A stretch of DNA of 64,000 nt from Pinirhizobacter sp036499745. Its GTDB lineage: Bacteria > Pseudomonadota > Gammaproteobacteria > Xanthomonadales > Rhodanobacteraceae. Where the stretch lies: NCBI RefSeq assembly GCF_036499745.1, contig NZ_DASYDG010000028.1, forward strand, positions 17,593-81,592, written 5' to 3'. The position numbers and the translations under genes were made by a program. Under the pieces are notes generated by a model. The model made no database searches. It worked only from the letters and a program-made list of their open reading frames with translations, and was not told where the DNA came from. This document shows, one piece after another, positions 26,668 to 37,300 of this stretch; the first letter of the stretch is position 1; each line of letters starts with the position of its first letter.

Positions 26668-27768
26668 CTACAGGTATACGAAGGTCAACGTCGCCGAGGC
26701 GTTGGCTGTTCCTGCCGTGGGATTCGCCGCTGTCTGTATGTACCGGGCCTTGAAGCCGAGCGTGTAGGTCGCATTCTCGCCCAATCCGGAGGCGATATTG
26801 CTCGGCTGCACCTGCGATAACGAAACAGGCTGCTCGTTGCTGTCGCTCAATTGCACGCCGATGCCCGTTGCCCCGCCCGGAGCGAGAGACATGATCCCCC
26901 GCGGGGCATCGACCGCCGGGGTCAGCGGGTCTACCCGATAGTTGATGACGTTGCGTACCTGCGTGAGAGTGCTCGATCCATCATCGCCGTTGTAGGTCAT
27001 CTGGTAGCTGCCAAAAAAAGCGGGGCAATCGAGCAGCTGTACGGGAACATCGACCCACGACGTCGTCGCACCCACGTTGCCCAGTTCGTTCAGATTGTGC
27101 GTCCCAAGGTCCCGTGTGACATCGGGGGTGCGACACGTGCGCGAAGCTACCGCGACCTGGCCGGTGACCGTAGTGCGGAAAACTTGCAGCAAACTCCTGC
27201 CACCTTCGCTCTGAACAAGTTCAAACGTGGGCAGGTCCTGGGCTCGAATCACTCCCGTGCCCACCACTGAGGCGGTCTTGATGAAGCTGATGTTATAGGA
27301 CGCCCAACTGCCTGAAAAAGCGATAGTGGTGGTTTTGTCGTAAGTGGCAACGCCACTATCACCGGGAAATCCGATGCCCGAAGCCGACACGAATGCAACG
27401 CCCACACCCGGAATCGGTGTGTCGAAAACATTCCCTCTATAAGCCGGTGGCTGGAAGGTCGAGCGCGGATAAGGTGTCGTCAGTTCGAGTCGCCGCACCT
27501 GATAGGTTCCCGCCTCGCAGAGAATTTGTATCGAAGGAACCGTTGAGCTTCCCGCCGAACGACCAAGGACCGCCCCGATCGGTAGATCCCTGCCGGCCAT
27601 GATATTGCCGCTAATGAGATTGGCAATGGGAACGCCGCCAGTTGCCGGAGCGGCGTAGACGCACGCGGCAAGAGCAGGCTTGGCCACGCCGAGCATCCAG
27701 CCGGCCAGTGACATGGCTACCAACGACTTCCACCGGTGGCGATGAATCAAGGGATATTTAGGTGACAT
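26668..27768 (-). CDS. Fimbrial tip adhesin (FimH-like)
   Basis: 366 residues from the ATG at 27768, which overlaps the stop of the preceding subunit gene as TGATG; a GTG at 27771 is also possible. Signal peptide to about residue 36 (KPALAACVYAAP). Two-domain layout: a variable N-terminal domain (about 37-200), probably the receptor-binding lectin part, and a C-terminal pilin domain with Cys pair (SRTCRTPD ... LLDCPAFF) and ending NASATLTFVYL, the beta-strand used for assembly. Last gene of the five-gene chaperone-usher operon. Confidence 0.85.
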   Translation of the reverse strand: MSPKYPLIHRHRWKSLVAMSLAGWMLGVAKPALAACVYAAPATGGVPIANLISGNIMAGRDLPIGAVLGRSAGSSTVPSIQILCEAGTYQVRRLELTTPYPRSTFQPPAYRGNVFDTPIPGVGVAFVSASGIGFPGDSGVATYDKTTTIAFSGSWASYNISFIKTASVVGTGVIRAQDLPTFELVQSEGGRSLLQVFRTTVTGQVAVASRTCRTPDVTRDLGTHNLNELGNVGATTSWVDVPVQLLDCPAFFGSYQMTYNGDDGSSTLTQVRNVINYRVDPLTPAVDAPRGIMSLAPGGATGIGVQLSDSNEQPVSLSQVQPSNIASGLGENATYTLGFKARYIQTAANPTAGTANASATLTFVYL

Positions 27769-28286
27769 CACATATACTCCACGGTGACGGTCGCGATCGC
27801 ACTGACGCTACCGGGAACGACATTCTGGGTTGCCAATCGCCAGTAACCCGCGGCCAGCGGCAAACTCGCCCTGCCATTCACAATGGCGACCGTCCGCTGG
27901 TTGTCCGTTCCATCGGCACCGATTACCTTGCCGTCGGCTGACTGTAGTTGCACTGCAACGCCTTGCGCGCCGCCGGTATTTAGAAAACGAAGCGGATCGC
28001 CTGCGGCAGGGGTGCCGGTGAAGGTGAATTTGGCGCCCGTTGTGCCTGCAGAACACTTATCGAGGTCAAGCTTGAATGACTTCAGCGCAACCACTTTGCC
28101 CCGCGGCAAGGCATCCTGGCTGATATCCTCCAGGGTAACTACCGTATTCGCATCGCCGCTGGACCAGTCGCAGGTAGCCGCATGGAACGAGCCGGTAAGG
28201 CTGATGGTGAGGTCAGCGGCATTGGAGCGCGTGGCGATCATGACTGCCGCGATACCGGACAGGATAAGAAAGTGACGACGGATCAT
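27768..28286 (-). CDS. Minor fimbrial subunit
   Basis: 172 residues. Signal peptide to about residue 23 (TRSNAADL). Pilin features: N-terminal alternating strand DLTISLTGSF, Cys pair (AATCDW ... LDKCSAG), and a C-terminal aromatic-ended strand ATVTVEYM. Overlaps the usher gene by 4 nt upstream and the adhesin gene downstream. Probably an adaptor between rod and tip. Confidence 0.88.
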   Translation of the reverse strand: MIRRHFLILSGIAAVMIATRSNAADLTISLTGSFHAATCDWSSGDANTVVTLEDISQDALPRGKVVALKSFKLDLDKCSAGTTGAKFTFTGTPAAGDPLRFLNTGGAQGVAVQLQSADGKVIGADGTDNQRTVAIVNGRASLPLAAGYWRLATQNVVPGSVSAIATVTVEYM

Positions 28287-30928
28287 GGCGACTTTCCTTC
28301 CACATTCTTAGCCTTGGAGAGCGGTTCGACGGCCGTGGCCTGACAGGGGGCCTTGATCATCGGCATGGTGTCGTCATTGGCGGCATGTCCGCCAAGCTCG
28401 ACGTTGATGCTGCATGCTTGATCGTGGTCGTCGCCCCAGCGCACAGTGACGTTGCCGCTTTCCCTCATGTCGCGTATGTAAAGGCGGCTTGCCTGGCCAA
28501 CTACACCGATGGTTTTGCCAGCGGAGTCGAAGACATCCGCGCCGAAGGGAATGGCCAGGCCCCCCGGGGCGGAGGTGTCCACCAGCACCGCCCTGCCCAC
28601 CTGCGTGTTGAACTTAAGCAGGACGACACTGCGATACCGAGGTGCAACCCGTACGGTGGTGTTGTCCACTTCGAGACCCTGGCGCGCACCCTTTGGATCG
28701 AGCGTGATCGTGTTGAGCTCGTAAGGCTGCAGATAGGTCGACAACGCATAGCCGCGTGAGTCGATGACCGCGCCCTGCCCGCCGGAGATGGATGCGCCGG
28801 TGGCGCCCGGCGCATGGACCAGGGCCGTGGTTTCGCTCGTGGCCGAGCCGAAGGTGAAACCATCGCTATGCGCCACCAGGCTGCCAGAGGCGCCAGCGTT
28901 GACTTGCCGGTACTCCGACCCGTGTCCTGCACCGGCAGCGAGTGAGATCGCCGAACCTCGGTACTGGCCATTCACATCCACCGCGTTGCGCCGGCCGGTA
29001 TGGTTGAGCGTGGCGGCATAGGAGTAGCGGTTGTCACGGCCAGCCAGGCCGCTCAGCGTCGCCGACGCATTAACCGGCTGTCCGCTGTCACGCGAGGCGT
29101 TTGCGGCCAGGGTAGGTGCCTGGATATTCTCACCCAGCGGAATCGACATATTGAGGAACCACCGTGTGTCGCGGCGGCCCGGCGTGATGTCGCCGAAGAA
29201 ACCGTCCGTGGCCGGGCGGCCGGGCAACGCCGGCCGAAGGAACTCGCCACCGCTGTCACGCGTACGCTGGACGGAAAAACTATAGGTGACCTTGCCAAGG
29301 GCATTGCTGTAACCGGCGGAGAAGTCCTTCTGCTGCCCGCTTCGGCCGTAGAACTGGCGCAGCGAGCCATTCACGTACAACTGGCCCCAACCAGGATTAA
29401 GCGTCTGGGCCACGTTGACGTCCAGCCGGCTTCGGTCACGCCCCGGGCGGCCGTCGCCGAGCTCGCGATCCAGGCGGTCGCGCATGGCTACGGCATCGCG
29501 CAGCCCCACATACCCTTCGGTGTTGTAACGATAGGCCGCAATGCCGATGTTGGTGCCGATATCGATGACGTTCTTGTTGTAACCCAGGCGGAGGCTCGAG
29601 CCCTGCATGGCGGACGCACCAGGGGCCTGATTCCTCGAACGGGTTAGGTCAAGCGAGAACGCGCCAAGCGGCGTGCCCACAGCCGCGCCGCCCAGGAACG
29701 AGCGGTAACCGTTGGCGATAGTGAATCCACTGTATCCGGTCCAGTGATTGGTCAACCCGCGCTGGTAGGTTCCCTGCAGGAAGAACGGCTGCGCGTGAAG
29801 ATTGAGCTCCTGCACGCGTCCGGTGGTGACGCTGTAACGCGACTGGCCCGGGCGAAGCAACTGGGGAAGCGCGGCGAAGGCAACCTCGAATTGCCTCACA
29901 CGGCCATCGGCCTCCCTCACCTCGACGCTGAGATTGCCGCCGTAGCCAGTAGGGTAAAGGTCATCGATCTCGAACGGACCCGGCGCCACCGTGGTGTCGT
30001 AGATCACATAGCCGCGCTGGCGGATCACCACATGGGCGTTGGTTTCGGCCACGCCGCGCACAGTGGGCGCATAGCCGCGCATTGACTGCGGAAGCATGCG
30101 ATCGTCGCTCGCCAGGCGCAGGCCCCGCACGCGCACGCTGTCGAAGAAGTTGCCCTCGGTGAAGGTATCGCCCACCACGATCTGCGACATCAGCCCCGGA
30201 ATGTCGTGCTGGAGATTGGTCTGCGTGGCTTGGTACTGCCGTCCGCTTCCGGTCTGCCAGCTGAGCGAACCTGAGTGCACAAGATGCCAGGATTTCAGGT
30301 TGATCGAACCGTCCAGGCCAAGGTAGCCACTGGTGGTCCTCTGCGCGCCGCCGCTCGCTTGGTACACATTGCTGCTGTAGTTGAGCAGTGCCGCATTGAT
30401 ACCGGGGTCCCACTGTGACGGCGGAACATACCCGCGCGCGGAACGCGACATGTAAACCTGGGGAATATCCACGGCAAGGGATTGCTCACCCGGATCGAAC
30501 GTGGCGGTTGCGCCAGGAACATACTTGACGATATCCCCGCAGGACCGGCCGACAGGCAACGCCTCGAGCTTGTCCACCGCCACACCCCACTCCAGCAGCA
30601 TGTCCGGCGTGAAGCACAGTTGGGCACTCTCGTGGCCCGGGACGGACTCGAGCGTAATATCACCACGGCCGACCCAGATGTTGTTCACCGTTGTGTCGCC
30701 GCGATATGCGCCTGGCATGTTGACGTTGCCGCGGGAAAAGCGTGAAAGGTCGACCTTCGGCGCGCCGCCGGAAGGGAAGAACGAGGGGTCGAATTCAACG
30801 TCTTCCGGCGCACCACCTGGTGCTGCGACGGCATGGCCGCCAAGCATGGCACTGAGCAGCGTGGCGATCAGGCGTCGCCGCAACCGGCGGTGACGCATAG
30901 AATATGGTTGGTGATTCATGCGTTTCAT
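28283..30928 (-). CDS. Outer-membrane fimbrial usher (FimD/PapC family)
   Basis: 881 residues from the ATG at 30928 (another ATG 9 nt on; the frame extends to 30991). Signal peptide near AMLGGHAVAAP. Usher N-domain begins VEFDPSFFPSGGAPKVDLSRFSRG in family style; the barrel part includes PFEIDDLYPTGYGGNLSVEVREADG and PQLLRPGQSRYS; plug and C-domains follow with RAVLVDTSAPGGLAIPFGADVFD and a terminal Cys pair. It is the assembly platform and pore for the pilus. Adjacent to its chaperone and subunits on both sides. Confidence 0.94.
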   Translation of the reverse strand: MKRMNHQPYSMRHRRLRRRLIATLLSAMLGGHAVAAPGGAPEDVEFDPSFFPSGGAPKVDLSRFSRGNVNMPGAYRGDTTVNNIWVGRGDITLESVPGHESAQLCFTPDMLLEWGVAVDKLEALPVGRSCGDIVKYVPGATATFDPGEQSLAVDIPQVYMSRSARGYVPPSQWDPGINAALLNYSSNVYQASGGAQRTTSGYLGLDGSINLKSWHLVHSGSLSWQTGSGRQYQATQTNLQHDIPGLMSQIVVGDTFTEGNFFDSVRVRGLRLASDDRMLPQSMRGYAPTVRGVAETNAHVVIRQRGYVIYDTTVAPGPFEIDDLYPTGYGGNLSVEVREADGRVRQFEVAFAALPQLLRPGQSRYSVTTGRVQELNLHAQPFFLQGTYQRGLTNHWTGYSGFTIANGYRSFLGGAAVGTPLGAFSLDLTRSRNQAPGASAMQGSSLRLGYNKNVIDIGTNIGIAAYRYNTEGYVGLRDAVAMRDRLDRELGDGRPGRDRSRLDVNVAQTLNPGWGQLYVNGSLRQFYGRSGQQKDFSAGYSNALGKVTYSFSVQRTRDSGGEFLRPALPGRPATDGFFGDITPGRRDTRWFLNMSIPLGENIQAPTLAANASRDSGQPVNASATLSGLAGRDNRYSYAATLNHTGRRNAVDVNGQYRGSAISLAAGAGHGSEYRQVNAGASGSLVAHSDGFTFGSATSETTALVHAPGATGASISGGQGAVIDSRGYALSTYLQPYELNTITLDPKGARQGLEVDNTTVRVAPRYRSVVLLKFNTQVGRAVLVDTSAPGGLAIPFGADVFDSAGKTIGVVGQASRLYIRDMRESGNVTVRWGDDHDQACSINVELGGHAANDDTMPMIKAPCQATAVEPLSKAKNVEGKSP

Positions 30929-31011
30929 GTCGGTCACGGCAAAATCAGGGCAAAGTCTCCCCAGGCGCGCCATGTGGCAGCGCCGAGGCAACTTGCGGTG
31001 GATGGGATGGC

Positions 31012-31761
31012 CTAGGGGCTCAGTGGCGCCGTCAGCTGCTTGACTGCGCCGTAATCGGAGATCGTCGAAAACGACGCCTGCGCGCCGGAGGCCGGAATAG
31101 CGGTCAGTCCTTCGATCACAAAGCTGGCCTTTGCACCCGGCGCGACCATGCCACCGGTCTTCGCCGCGAACTCCCGTTCACCGGACTTGATACCGACGGT
31201 ACTGAAGGACACGTGGTATGGCGTGGGATTGTCCACCACCACCTCCACGCCCTTGCTGTTGGCAGCCAGCCTTGCGCTCCAACGCAGTTGCGTCGGTGCC
31301 TGGCTGACATCTGCTGCCAGTCCCGGCGGCCTGAAGAAAAGCTTGATCCGCGTGCGGAAGGCGAACTGCAACAGGTTACGGTCCGCACCGTCGGCGGCCT
31401 TGGGCGGCACTTCGAGCACGTTCACCCAGAACAGCGACTCCCTGTCTGTCGGCAGGGCTTCCTTCGAATACATCACACGCACGGCCTGACCCTTGCCCGG
31501 CTCCATGCGAAAAAGCGGCGGCGTTATGTTGAACGGGACTTTCGCCGTGTCCGGCGTCGATTTCTCGTCGCCGTCATCCAGCCATACCTGCACCAATGCC
31601 GGCTTCGTGCCATCGTTGGTCAGCTTGACCGTGACTTCCTTGTCCTGGGCGGGGTAGACCACGCGCGTGCCATTGATCACAACGCCGGCATGGCTTGTAC
31701 CGGCAAGCACGCCGGTGGCTAGCAACAATCCGGCAAGCATCGAACGCATCTTGGTCGTCAT
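31012..31761 (-). CDS. Periplasmic fimbrial chaperone (FimC/PapD family)
   Basis: 249 residues. Signal peptide ending GTSHAG. PapD-type features: NGTRVVYPAQDKEVTVKLTN at the N-terminus, the donor strand region SLFWVNVLEVPPK, RIKLFFRPPGL, and a C-terminal domain with NPTPYHVSF. It caps pilin subunits and hands them to the usher. Placed between the major subunit and the usher genes, the usual order. Confidence 0.94.
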   Translation of the reverse strand: MTTKMRSMLAGLLLATGVLAGTSHAGVVINGTRVVYPAQDKEVTVKLTNDGTKPALVQVWLDDGDEKSTPDTAKVPFNITPPLFRMEPGKGQAVRVMYSKEALPTDRESLFWVNVLEVPPKAADGADRNLLQFAFRTRIKLFFRPPGLAADVSQAPTQLRWSARLAANSKGVEVVVDNPTPYHVSFSTVGIKSGEREFAAKTGGMVAPGAKASFVIEGLTAIPASGAQASFSTISDYGAVKQLTAPLSP

Positions 31762-31814
31762 ACATCACCTCGGGAAAAAGTCGGCGGCCACTCGTCAGGC
31801 CGCCGGCGGCATCA

Positions 31815-32372
31815 TCAGTTGTAGGTCACCGAATAGACCACGCTGGTCGACAGGCGACCCGGGGTACCGACGTCCTTGGCGAAGTACTGAGCAGCAAACG
31901 GCAATACGGCACGGTTGCTGGCATCGAAGGCTACCGTCTTGGTGTTCGGCTGCGAGAGGTCGATGGCAGTATTGGTATCGCGGTCGAGCAACTGCAGCTG
32001 GGCATTGGTCTCGCCCATGAGGGCATTGATCAGGTTGCCGGTTTCGGCATCCACGCGCAGGCTGCTGGACTCAAACGAGAAATTGGCGTTCCGGCCCGAC
32101 ACGCACTCACCGCCATCTTCGCCGGTGACGATAATGTTGAAGGCTTTCTTGCCGGCAACCGCACCGACGGTATCCAACGAGGTGACGGCGACGGAATCGA
32201 GCGGCACGGCGATATTGCCGGTGCCGCCGTCCGTGCCGGCGCCGCCGGAAATGACGCAGGTGCCGTCGGTGACCAGACCGTCGAAACGGATCGTGCCGCC
32301 GTCGGCGGCTATGGCGGAACCGGCCGCGAGGGCGGAAGTAAGCGCGAAAGCGCAAACGAGCTTGGTATTCAT
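31815..32372 (-). CDS. Major fimbrial subunit (type 1-like pilin)
   Basis: 185 residues from the ATG at 32372; the open frame goes further to 32555 but the signal peptide (TSALAAGSAIAAD) starts here. GGTIRFDGLVTDGTCVISGG is the type 1 pilin N-terminal pattern, with a second Cys in GGECVSG and a C-terminal strand TSVVYSVTYN ending in aromatic. Forms the pilus rod. First gene of the operon; a candidate promoter lies about 80 nt upstream. Confidence 0.93.
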   Translation of the reverse strand: MNTKLVCAFALTSALAAGSAIAADGGTIRFDGLVTDGTCVISGGAGTDGGTGNIAVPLDSVAVTSLDTVGAVAGKKAFNIIVTGEDGGECVSGRNANFSFESSSLRVDAETGNLINALMGETNAQLQLLDRDTNTAIDLSQPNTKTVAFDASNRAVLPFAAQYFAKDVGTPGRLSTSVVYSVTYN

Positions 32373-32452
32373 GGATTGTCCTGGAATGGCATGGGATGGG
32401 CGCATGGCCGGGCGCCGCGATGCGGCACCGAAGAACGGCCAGAGCAGGACGC

Positions 32453-32482
32453 AGTGTAGGAATTCGCCTACGCGCGGTTGAA
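32453..32482 (-). promoter_or_regulatory. Candidate promoter of the fimbrial operon
   Basis: On the minus strand, TTCAAC (32482-32477) and TACACT (32458-32453) are 18 bp apart, a sigma-70-like arrangement about 80 nt upstream of the major pilin start. The rest of the 265-bp gap (32373-32637) shows no gene. Confidence 0.35.
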
Positions 32483-32637
32483 TGGAACAAAGCTCAAATC
32501 GGGCGTTGCACCCGCTGGGCGTATCGAAGTCCAACCGAAAACGCGCTCGCACCATCGTTCCGCGTGCGTTTTGCCTTCGATGGAATTTTTCTCAAATCCG
32601 GATCGTGCAGCCCGGAAAAATGCGTGACGCCAGGCGC

Positions 32638-33291
32638 TTAACCCCCGGCGGCAATCTGCCGTATCGCCCGCTCGAACACTTCCACGGGTTGGCCACCAGA
32701 GATCAGATGCCGATCATTGATAACCACGGCCGGGACAGCGCGGATACCCCGCTCCATGAAAAATGCTTCTTGCGCACGCACCTCGGCGGCGTATTGGTCG
32801 CCAGCGAGGATAAGCCGTGCAGTTTCCACATCCAGCTTCGTCTCATCGACGATGCGCAGCAATTCGGCGTGGTCGCTCACGTTACGTCCATCGGTGAAAT
32901 ACGCAGCGAGGAGCGCCTTCTTCAACGCCAGCTGCTGCGCCTGGCCGAGTTCGCCGGCCCAGTGCAGCAGGCGGTGCGCATCGAACGTGTTGTAGACGTG
33001 CGAGCGTTTTTCCATGTCGAACCTGAAACCGAGTTCGGCACCACGGTCGGTGATCGCCTGGCCATTGTGGCGTATCTGTTCCGGCGTGCTGCCGTATTTC
33101 TCGACCAGGTGCTCCACCGCATCCTGGCCCTCGGCCGGCATCCCGGGGTTCAATTCAAACGGCTGGAAATGCAGGTCGACCTTCACCTCGTCGCCCACCC
33201 GGCCAAGGGCCTCTTGCAGCGCGTTCAGTCCCACAGCGCACCAAGGGCAGGCAACGTCGGAGATAAAATCGATCTTCATGGGGGTAGACAT
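32638..33291 (-). CDS. DsbA-family oxidoreductase, FrnE-like
   Basis: 217 residues with no signal peptide, so cytoplasmic. Thioredoxin-fold active site CPWC (about 15-18) in SDVACPWCAVGL, and the cis-proline loop GIRAVPAVVIND. The family includes FrnE, a cytoplasmic disulfide isomerase/oxidoreductase linked to oxidative stress tolerance in Deinococcus, and HCCA isomerase-like enzymes. The specific role here is not evident. It lies upstream of the fimbrial operon in the same direction but separated by 265 nt. Confidence 0.88.
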   Translation of the reverse strand: MSTPMKIDFISDVACPWCAVGLNALQEALGRVGDEVKVDLHFQPFELNPGMPAEGQDAVEHLVEKYGSTPEQIRHNGQAITDRGAELGFRFDMEKRSHVYNTFDAHRLLHWAGELGQAQQLALKKALLAAYFTDGRNVSDHAELLRIVDETKLDVETARLILAGDQYAAEVRAQEAFFMERGIRAVPAVVINDRHLISGGQPVEVFERAIRQIAAGG

Positions 33292-33388
33292 GGTTTAGAG
33301 GCCGTATCGATCGCCGGGAATTGGATCGTTCACACGGGTAAGTCAAGGCAATCCGCGCAGTTTCAAGCCATCAGCCCGGCGAAATGGG

Positions 33389-34288
33389 CTATCCATCATC
33401 GCGATCGTCGTGCCCATGCCCAGGCTCCTCCTCCTCAAGGTGCTGCGCGTGGGCGTCAGGCCTGACGCGCTCGCCGCGGGCGATGGCCAGGCCGTGGGTC
33501 AGTTCCGCGCCCAGCAGCACGATGATCGAGGCGTAATAGACCCACGTAAGCAGCACCACGATGGCCCCGGCCGGCCCATAGGCGCCGCCGATCCGCGCTT
33601 GTTCGATATAGATGCCAATGACGTATTTTCCCACCAGGAACAGTACCGCGGTCAGGATGCCGCCCCGCACCGCATCGCGCCAGGGAATATCGGCGTCGGG
33701 CAGCACGCGGTACATCGCGCCAAAGGCCACCACGAACACGGCCGCGGAGATGCCGTATTCCACCCCTGTCCACACCTGCATGTTCGCCGGCATCAGCGCG
33801 TGAATCAGGCCGCTGACAACGAAGGAGATGATCAGCAGGAAGATGATGCCGATGATCAGGCCCAGCGCCCGGGCCCGGGTGCGCAACCAGCCGACCACCG
33901 CTGCCCCTGGTTTCACCTCCAGCTTCCAGACCCGGTTGAGCGTGGACTGAAGCTGGGCAAATACCGCGGATGCGGAAAAAAGCGTGATGCCAAGCCCGAC
34001 CAGGCCCACCACGTTGCCCAGGTGCGGACGTTTCTCGGCGTTGTCGATCACCAGCTTCACCGCGCCGGCCGCCTGCGGACCCACCACGGAGGTCAGGGCA
34101 TCGACCAGTTGCTGCTGCCACTGGGCCTGCATCGCCGCCACGATCCATAGCAGCAACACCAGCAGGGGAGCGAAGGAAAGTGCCGAATAGAACGAAAGCG
34201 CAGCGGCGCGCGTCATCAACTCGTCGTCATCGAAGCCTGCGACGGCGGTCTTGATCGTGCGGACGATGAGCTTCCAGGGGCTCTTCAT
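33389..34288 (-). CDS. YihY/virulence factor BrkB family membrane protein
   Basis: 299 residues from the ATG at 34288. Six predicted membrane segments. Family motifs: DELMTRAAALSFYSALSFAPLLVLLL, VGLGITLFSASAVFAQLQSTLNRVW, and YGPAGAIVVLLTWVYYASIIVLLGAELTH. These proteins were once called RNase BN in error; they are inner-membrane proteins of unclear transport function. C-terminal tail is acidic/His-rich (EEEEPGHGHDDRDDG). Confidence 0.92.
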   Translation of the reverse strand: MKSPWKLIVRTIKTAVAGFDDDELMTRAAALSFYSALSFAPLLVLLLWIVAAMQAQWQQQLVDALTSVVGPQAAGAVKLVIDNAEKRPHLGNVVGLVGLGITLFSASAVFAQLQSTLNRVWKLEVKPGAAVVGWLRTRARALGLIIGIIFLLIISFVVSGLIHALMPANMQVWTGVEYGISAAVFVVAFGAMYRVLPDADIPWRDAVRGGILTAVLFLVGKYVIGIYIEQARIGGAYGPAGAIVVLLTWVYYASIIVLLGAELTHGLAIARGERVRPDAHAQHLEEEEPGHGHDDRDDG

Positions 34289-34314
34289 GGGCCAAGCATA
34301 GCCATTGGACCTGA

Positions 34315-37300
34315 TCAAACCGTGTAGGCGGCCCTTTGCAGCTGGTCCAGCGGAAGGGGCTTGGCGAACAGGAAACCCTGCATGGCCTGGCAGCCGTGAT
34401 CGAGCAGCCAGCGCCGCTGGGCGGTGGTCTCCACCCCTTCGGCGATCACCTGCAGGTCAAGGCTGTTGGCCAGGAACAGGATGGATTCACAAAGCGCGCC
34501 ATCGGTGCGGTCATGCGGCAGCTTGCTGACGAACGAGCGGTCGATCTTCAGCCTGTCGATCGGCATGCGGCTTAAGTAATTGAGGCTGGAGAACCCCGTG
34601 CCGAAATCATCCAGGGCGATGCTCACGCCCAGCGCCTTGATCTTGCGCAGTGTTTCGATGGCGCGCTCAGGTTCGCTCAAGAATGCGCTCTCGGTCAGCT
34701 CCAGCTCGAGGTAACGCGGTTCCACGCCGGTTTCGTCCAGCACGTCGCGCACCAGGCCGATAAGGTCGTCATGGGCCAGCTGGAACGCCGACAGATTCAC
34801 CGCCATGCATACCGGATGGCCCATGATCGAGGAAATCGCCGCCTGGTCGCGGCACGCCTGGCGCAACACCCACCGCCCGACATTGACGATGGCGCCGGTT
34901 TCCTCCAGCAGGGGAACAAGCACATTAGGCCGGCTCAATTCACCCGGCCCCGACGGCCAGCGCAACAGGGCCTCGACACCGAATACTTCCGATTGCACGC
35001 CGCGGTGCTGGCTCTGGTAGTGAAGTTCCAGCTCGTCGTCGAGCGCTTCCTCGGTCAACCGCGACACCACGGCCAGCCTTGCCAGCGCCGTGTCGTGCAG
35101 CGCGGCTGAGTAACGGCGCCATGTATGGCGCCCCATGCGCTTGGCGTGGTACATCGCGGTGTCAGCATTGCGGATCAGGGTGTCGGCGTCGTCGCCGTCC
35201 ATCCCCAGGTAAGCCACGCCGATACTGCAGGAGAGGTGCTGTTGCATGCCTGCGACCATCAACGGCCGTTCGATCGCGGCCTTGAGCGCCGGAATGACCG
35301 GAGGAACGATGCCGTCCGCTTCGTTGCACGGAACGACGGCGACGAATTCGTCGCCGCCGAAGCGCGCCACGTACCCGCCAGGGCCTACCGCCTGGCGCAG
35401 GTTGGAACTTACCTGGCGCAGCACTTCATCACCAACAAGGTGGCCCAGCGCGTCGTTGATGTACTTGAAATGATCAAGATCGATGAACAGCAGCATCAGC
35501 TGTCGTGAATAATCCCAGGCCTGGGTGATCATGGCCGAGACGGCTTCATGCAACGCGCGGCGGTTGGGCAGGCCGGTAAGTTCGTCGTGCATCGCCTGGT
35601 GGTTGAGTTTCTGCTCGTAATGGCGCTGGTCGGTGACATCGCGGATGATCACCTGTACGCCACTGCCGATCGCATCGCGATAAAGCGATACCGATAGTTC
35701 CGCCTCGAAAGGCGGCCGGCCCGGTGGCGACACCCGGGCATCGATGCGCGAGGCGGCCATGTCCGGTGCCTCAAGTGCATGGCGCAGTTCGCCGTCGATG
35801 TATTGGTGAACCGATGCGCCGACAAGTTGCTCACCGGCACCCAATAATTCCTCGGCCAGGAGGTTGGCGTAGGCGATGTTGCCGTTGCGCAACAGCAACA
35901 AGGGCAACGGCATGTGCGCAAGCAGCCCGTGATATGACTCCTCGCTCTCCGCCAGCGCCGCCCGCGTGGCCACGATGGCAGTCTGGTCCATCATGCCGCC
36001 AATGGTACGCACGGCCTTGCCGGTGTCATCGCGCAAGGCATAGGCACGCCCGAACACGTCGGCATAACTGCCATCCTTGCGCCGCAAGCGATAGGCGCCG
36101 GCCCAGGTCACGCCGGACCCGGCGAAGAAAGCATTCAAGCCACCGACGATGCGCTCATGGTCATCCGGATGTACGCGGGAACACCAGGCCTGGAAGCCAT
36201 TGTCTTCCTTGCGTGCATAACCAAAGCCGGTGTAGAACGCTTCGCTCCACCAAGCCTGGCCCGTGACCAGGTCCATGTCGAACACCGCATCGTTGGTGGC
36301 GCGCGCAAGCATCTGGAAGCGTGCGTTGCTCGAGGCCAGTTCCCTCTCGGCCGCCACCTTCCCGGTGAAGTCCATGCCCACCACCAGTTGCGCGGCATGT
36401 CCCGCGAACTCGATCTGGGACCCGGAACAGCGCATGTGCAGAAGCCGGCCTTCACGATCACGATGAAGCGAGATAGGGTTGGCACGGTCACCGGTATCGG
36501 GCTTCTCAACCGCGCTATGCAACGGCAACGGTTCCGACGTGGGCCGCAGGTCTTCGATGCGCAGCTGAAGGAAATCATCGCGCGTGTAGCCGTATGTCGC
36601 CACCGCCGCGTCATTGACGGCAAGGATGGCATGCGATTGCATGTCGAACACCCAGGCGGGCAACGGACTATGGTCGAACAGGAAGCGGTATTGCGATTCA
36701 CTTTCGCGCAGTCGTGCCTGCGTATGGCGCAGCGTGGTGACCTCGCGGATAGTTCCCTCGATCCGGCGCGGCCCGGGCCCGTCGCCCTGGCGACGCGCAC
36801 GCAGGTGCATGAATGCGATGTCCGCGTTGGCGCGGATCACACGGTATTCGCACTCGAAGGGACCATCTTCGTGCATGCACCGCCAGAACCAGGAGGATAC
36901 GTCCTGCCGGTCGTGCGGATGCACGCGAGCCAGGTAGCCGGCGACGGTGTTTACCTTCTCCCCTTCAGACAGGCCGAGGATCGGCGCCGCCTCTCCCGAC
37001 CAGGCCAACCGGCCGCTGGCGAGGTCCAACTCCCAAAGGCCCACATCGCCGATACGCTGAACGTTGTCCAGATGTTCGGCCTGGCGCAGCAGGAAGGCGA
37101 CCAATTCCGCCTGCCTGCCCTGGGCACGCATGACCTGGCGCGACCCCGCCGCGATGAGTCCCAGCAGAAGCAACATGCCCGCCAGGGCGGGCCAGGCCTG
37201 GCTGCTCCACATGCCCAGCGCGTCGCCCCGCGACATGCTGGCGAAGACCGTATAGCCGAAATGGGGTGACACACCGTGGCCGTAGAAACGTCCATCACCA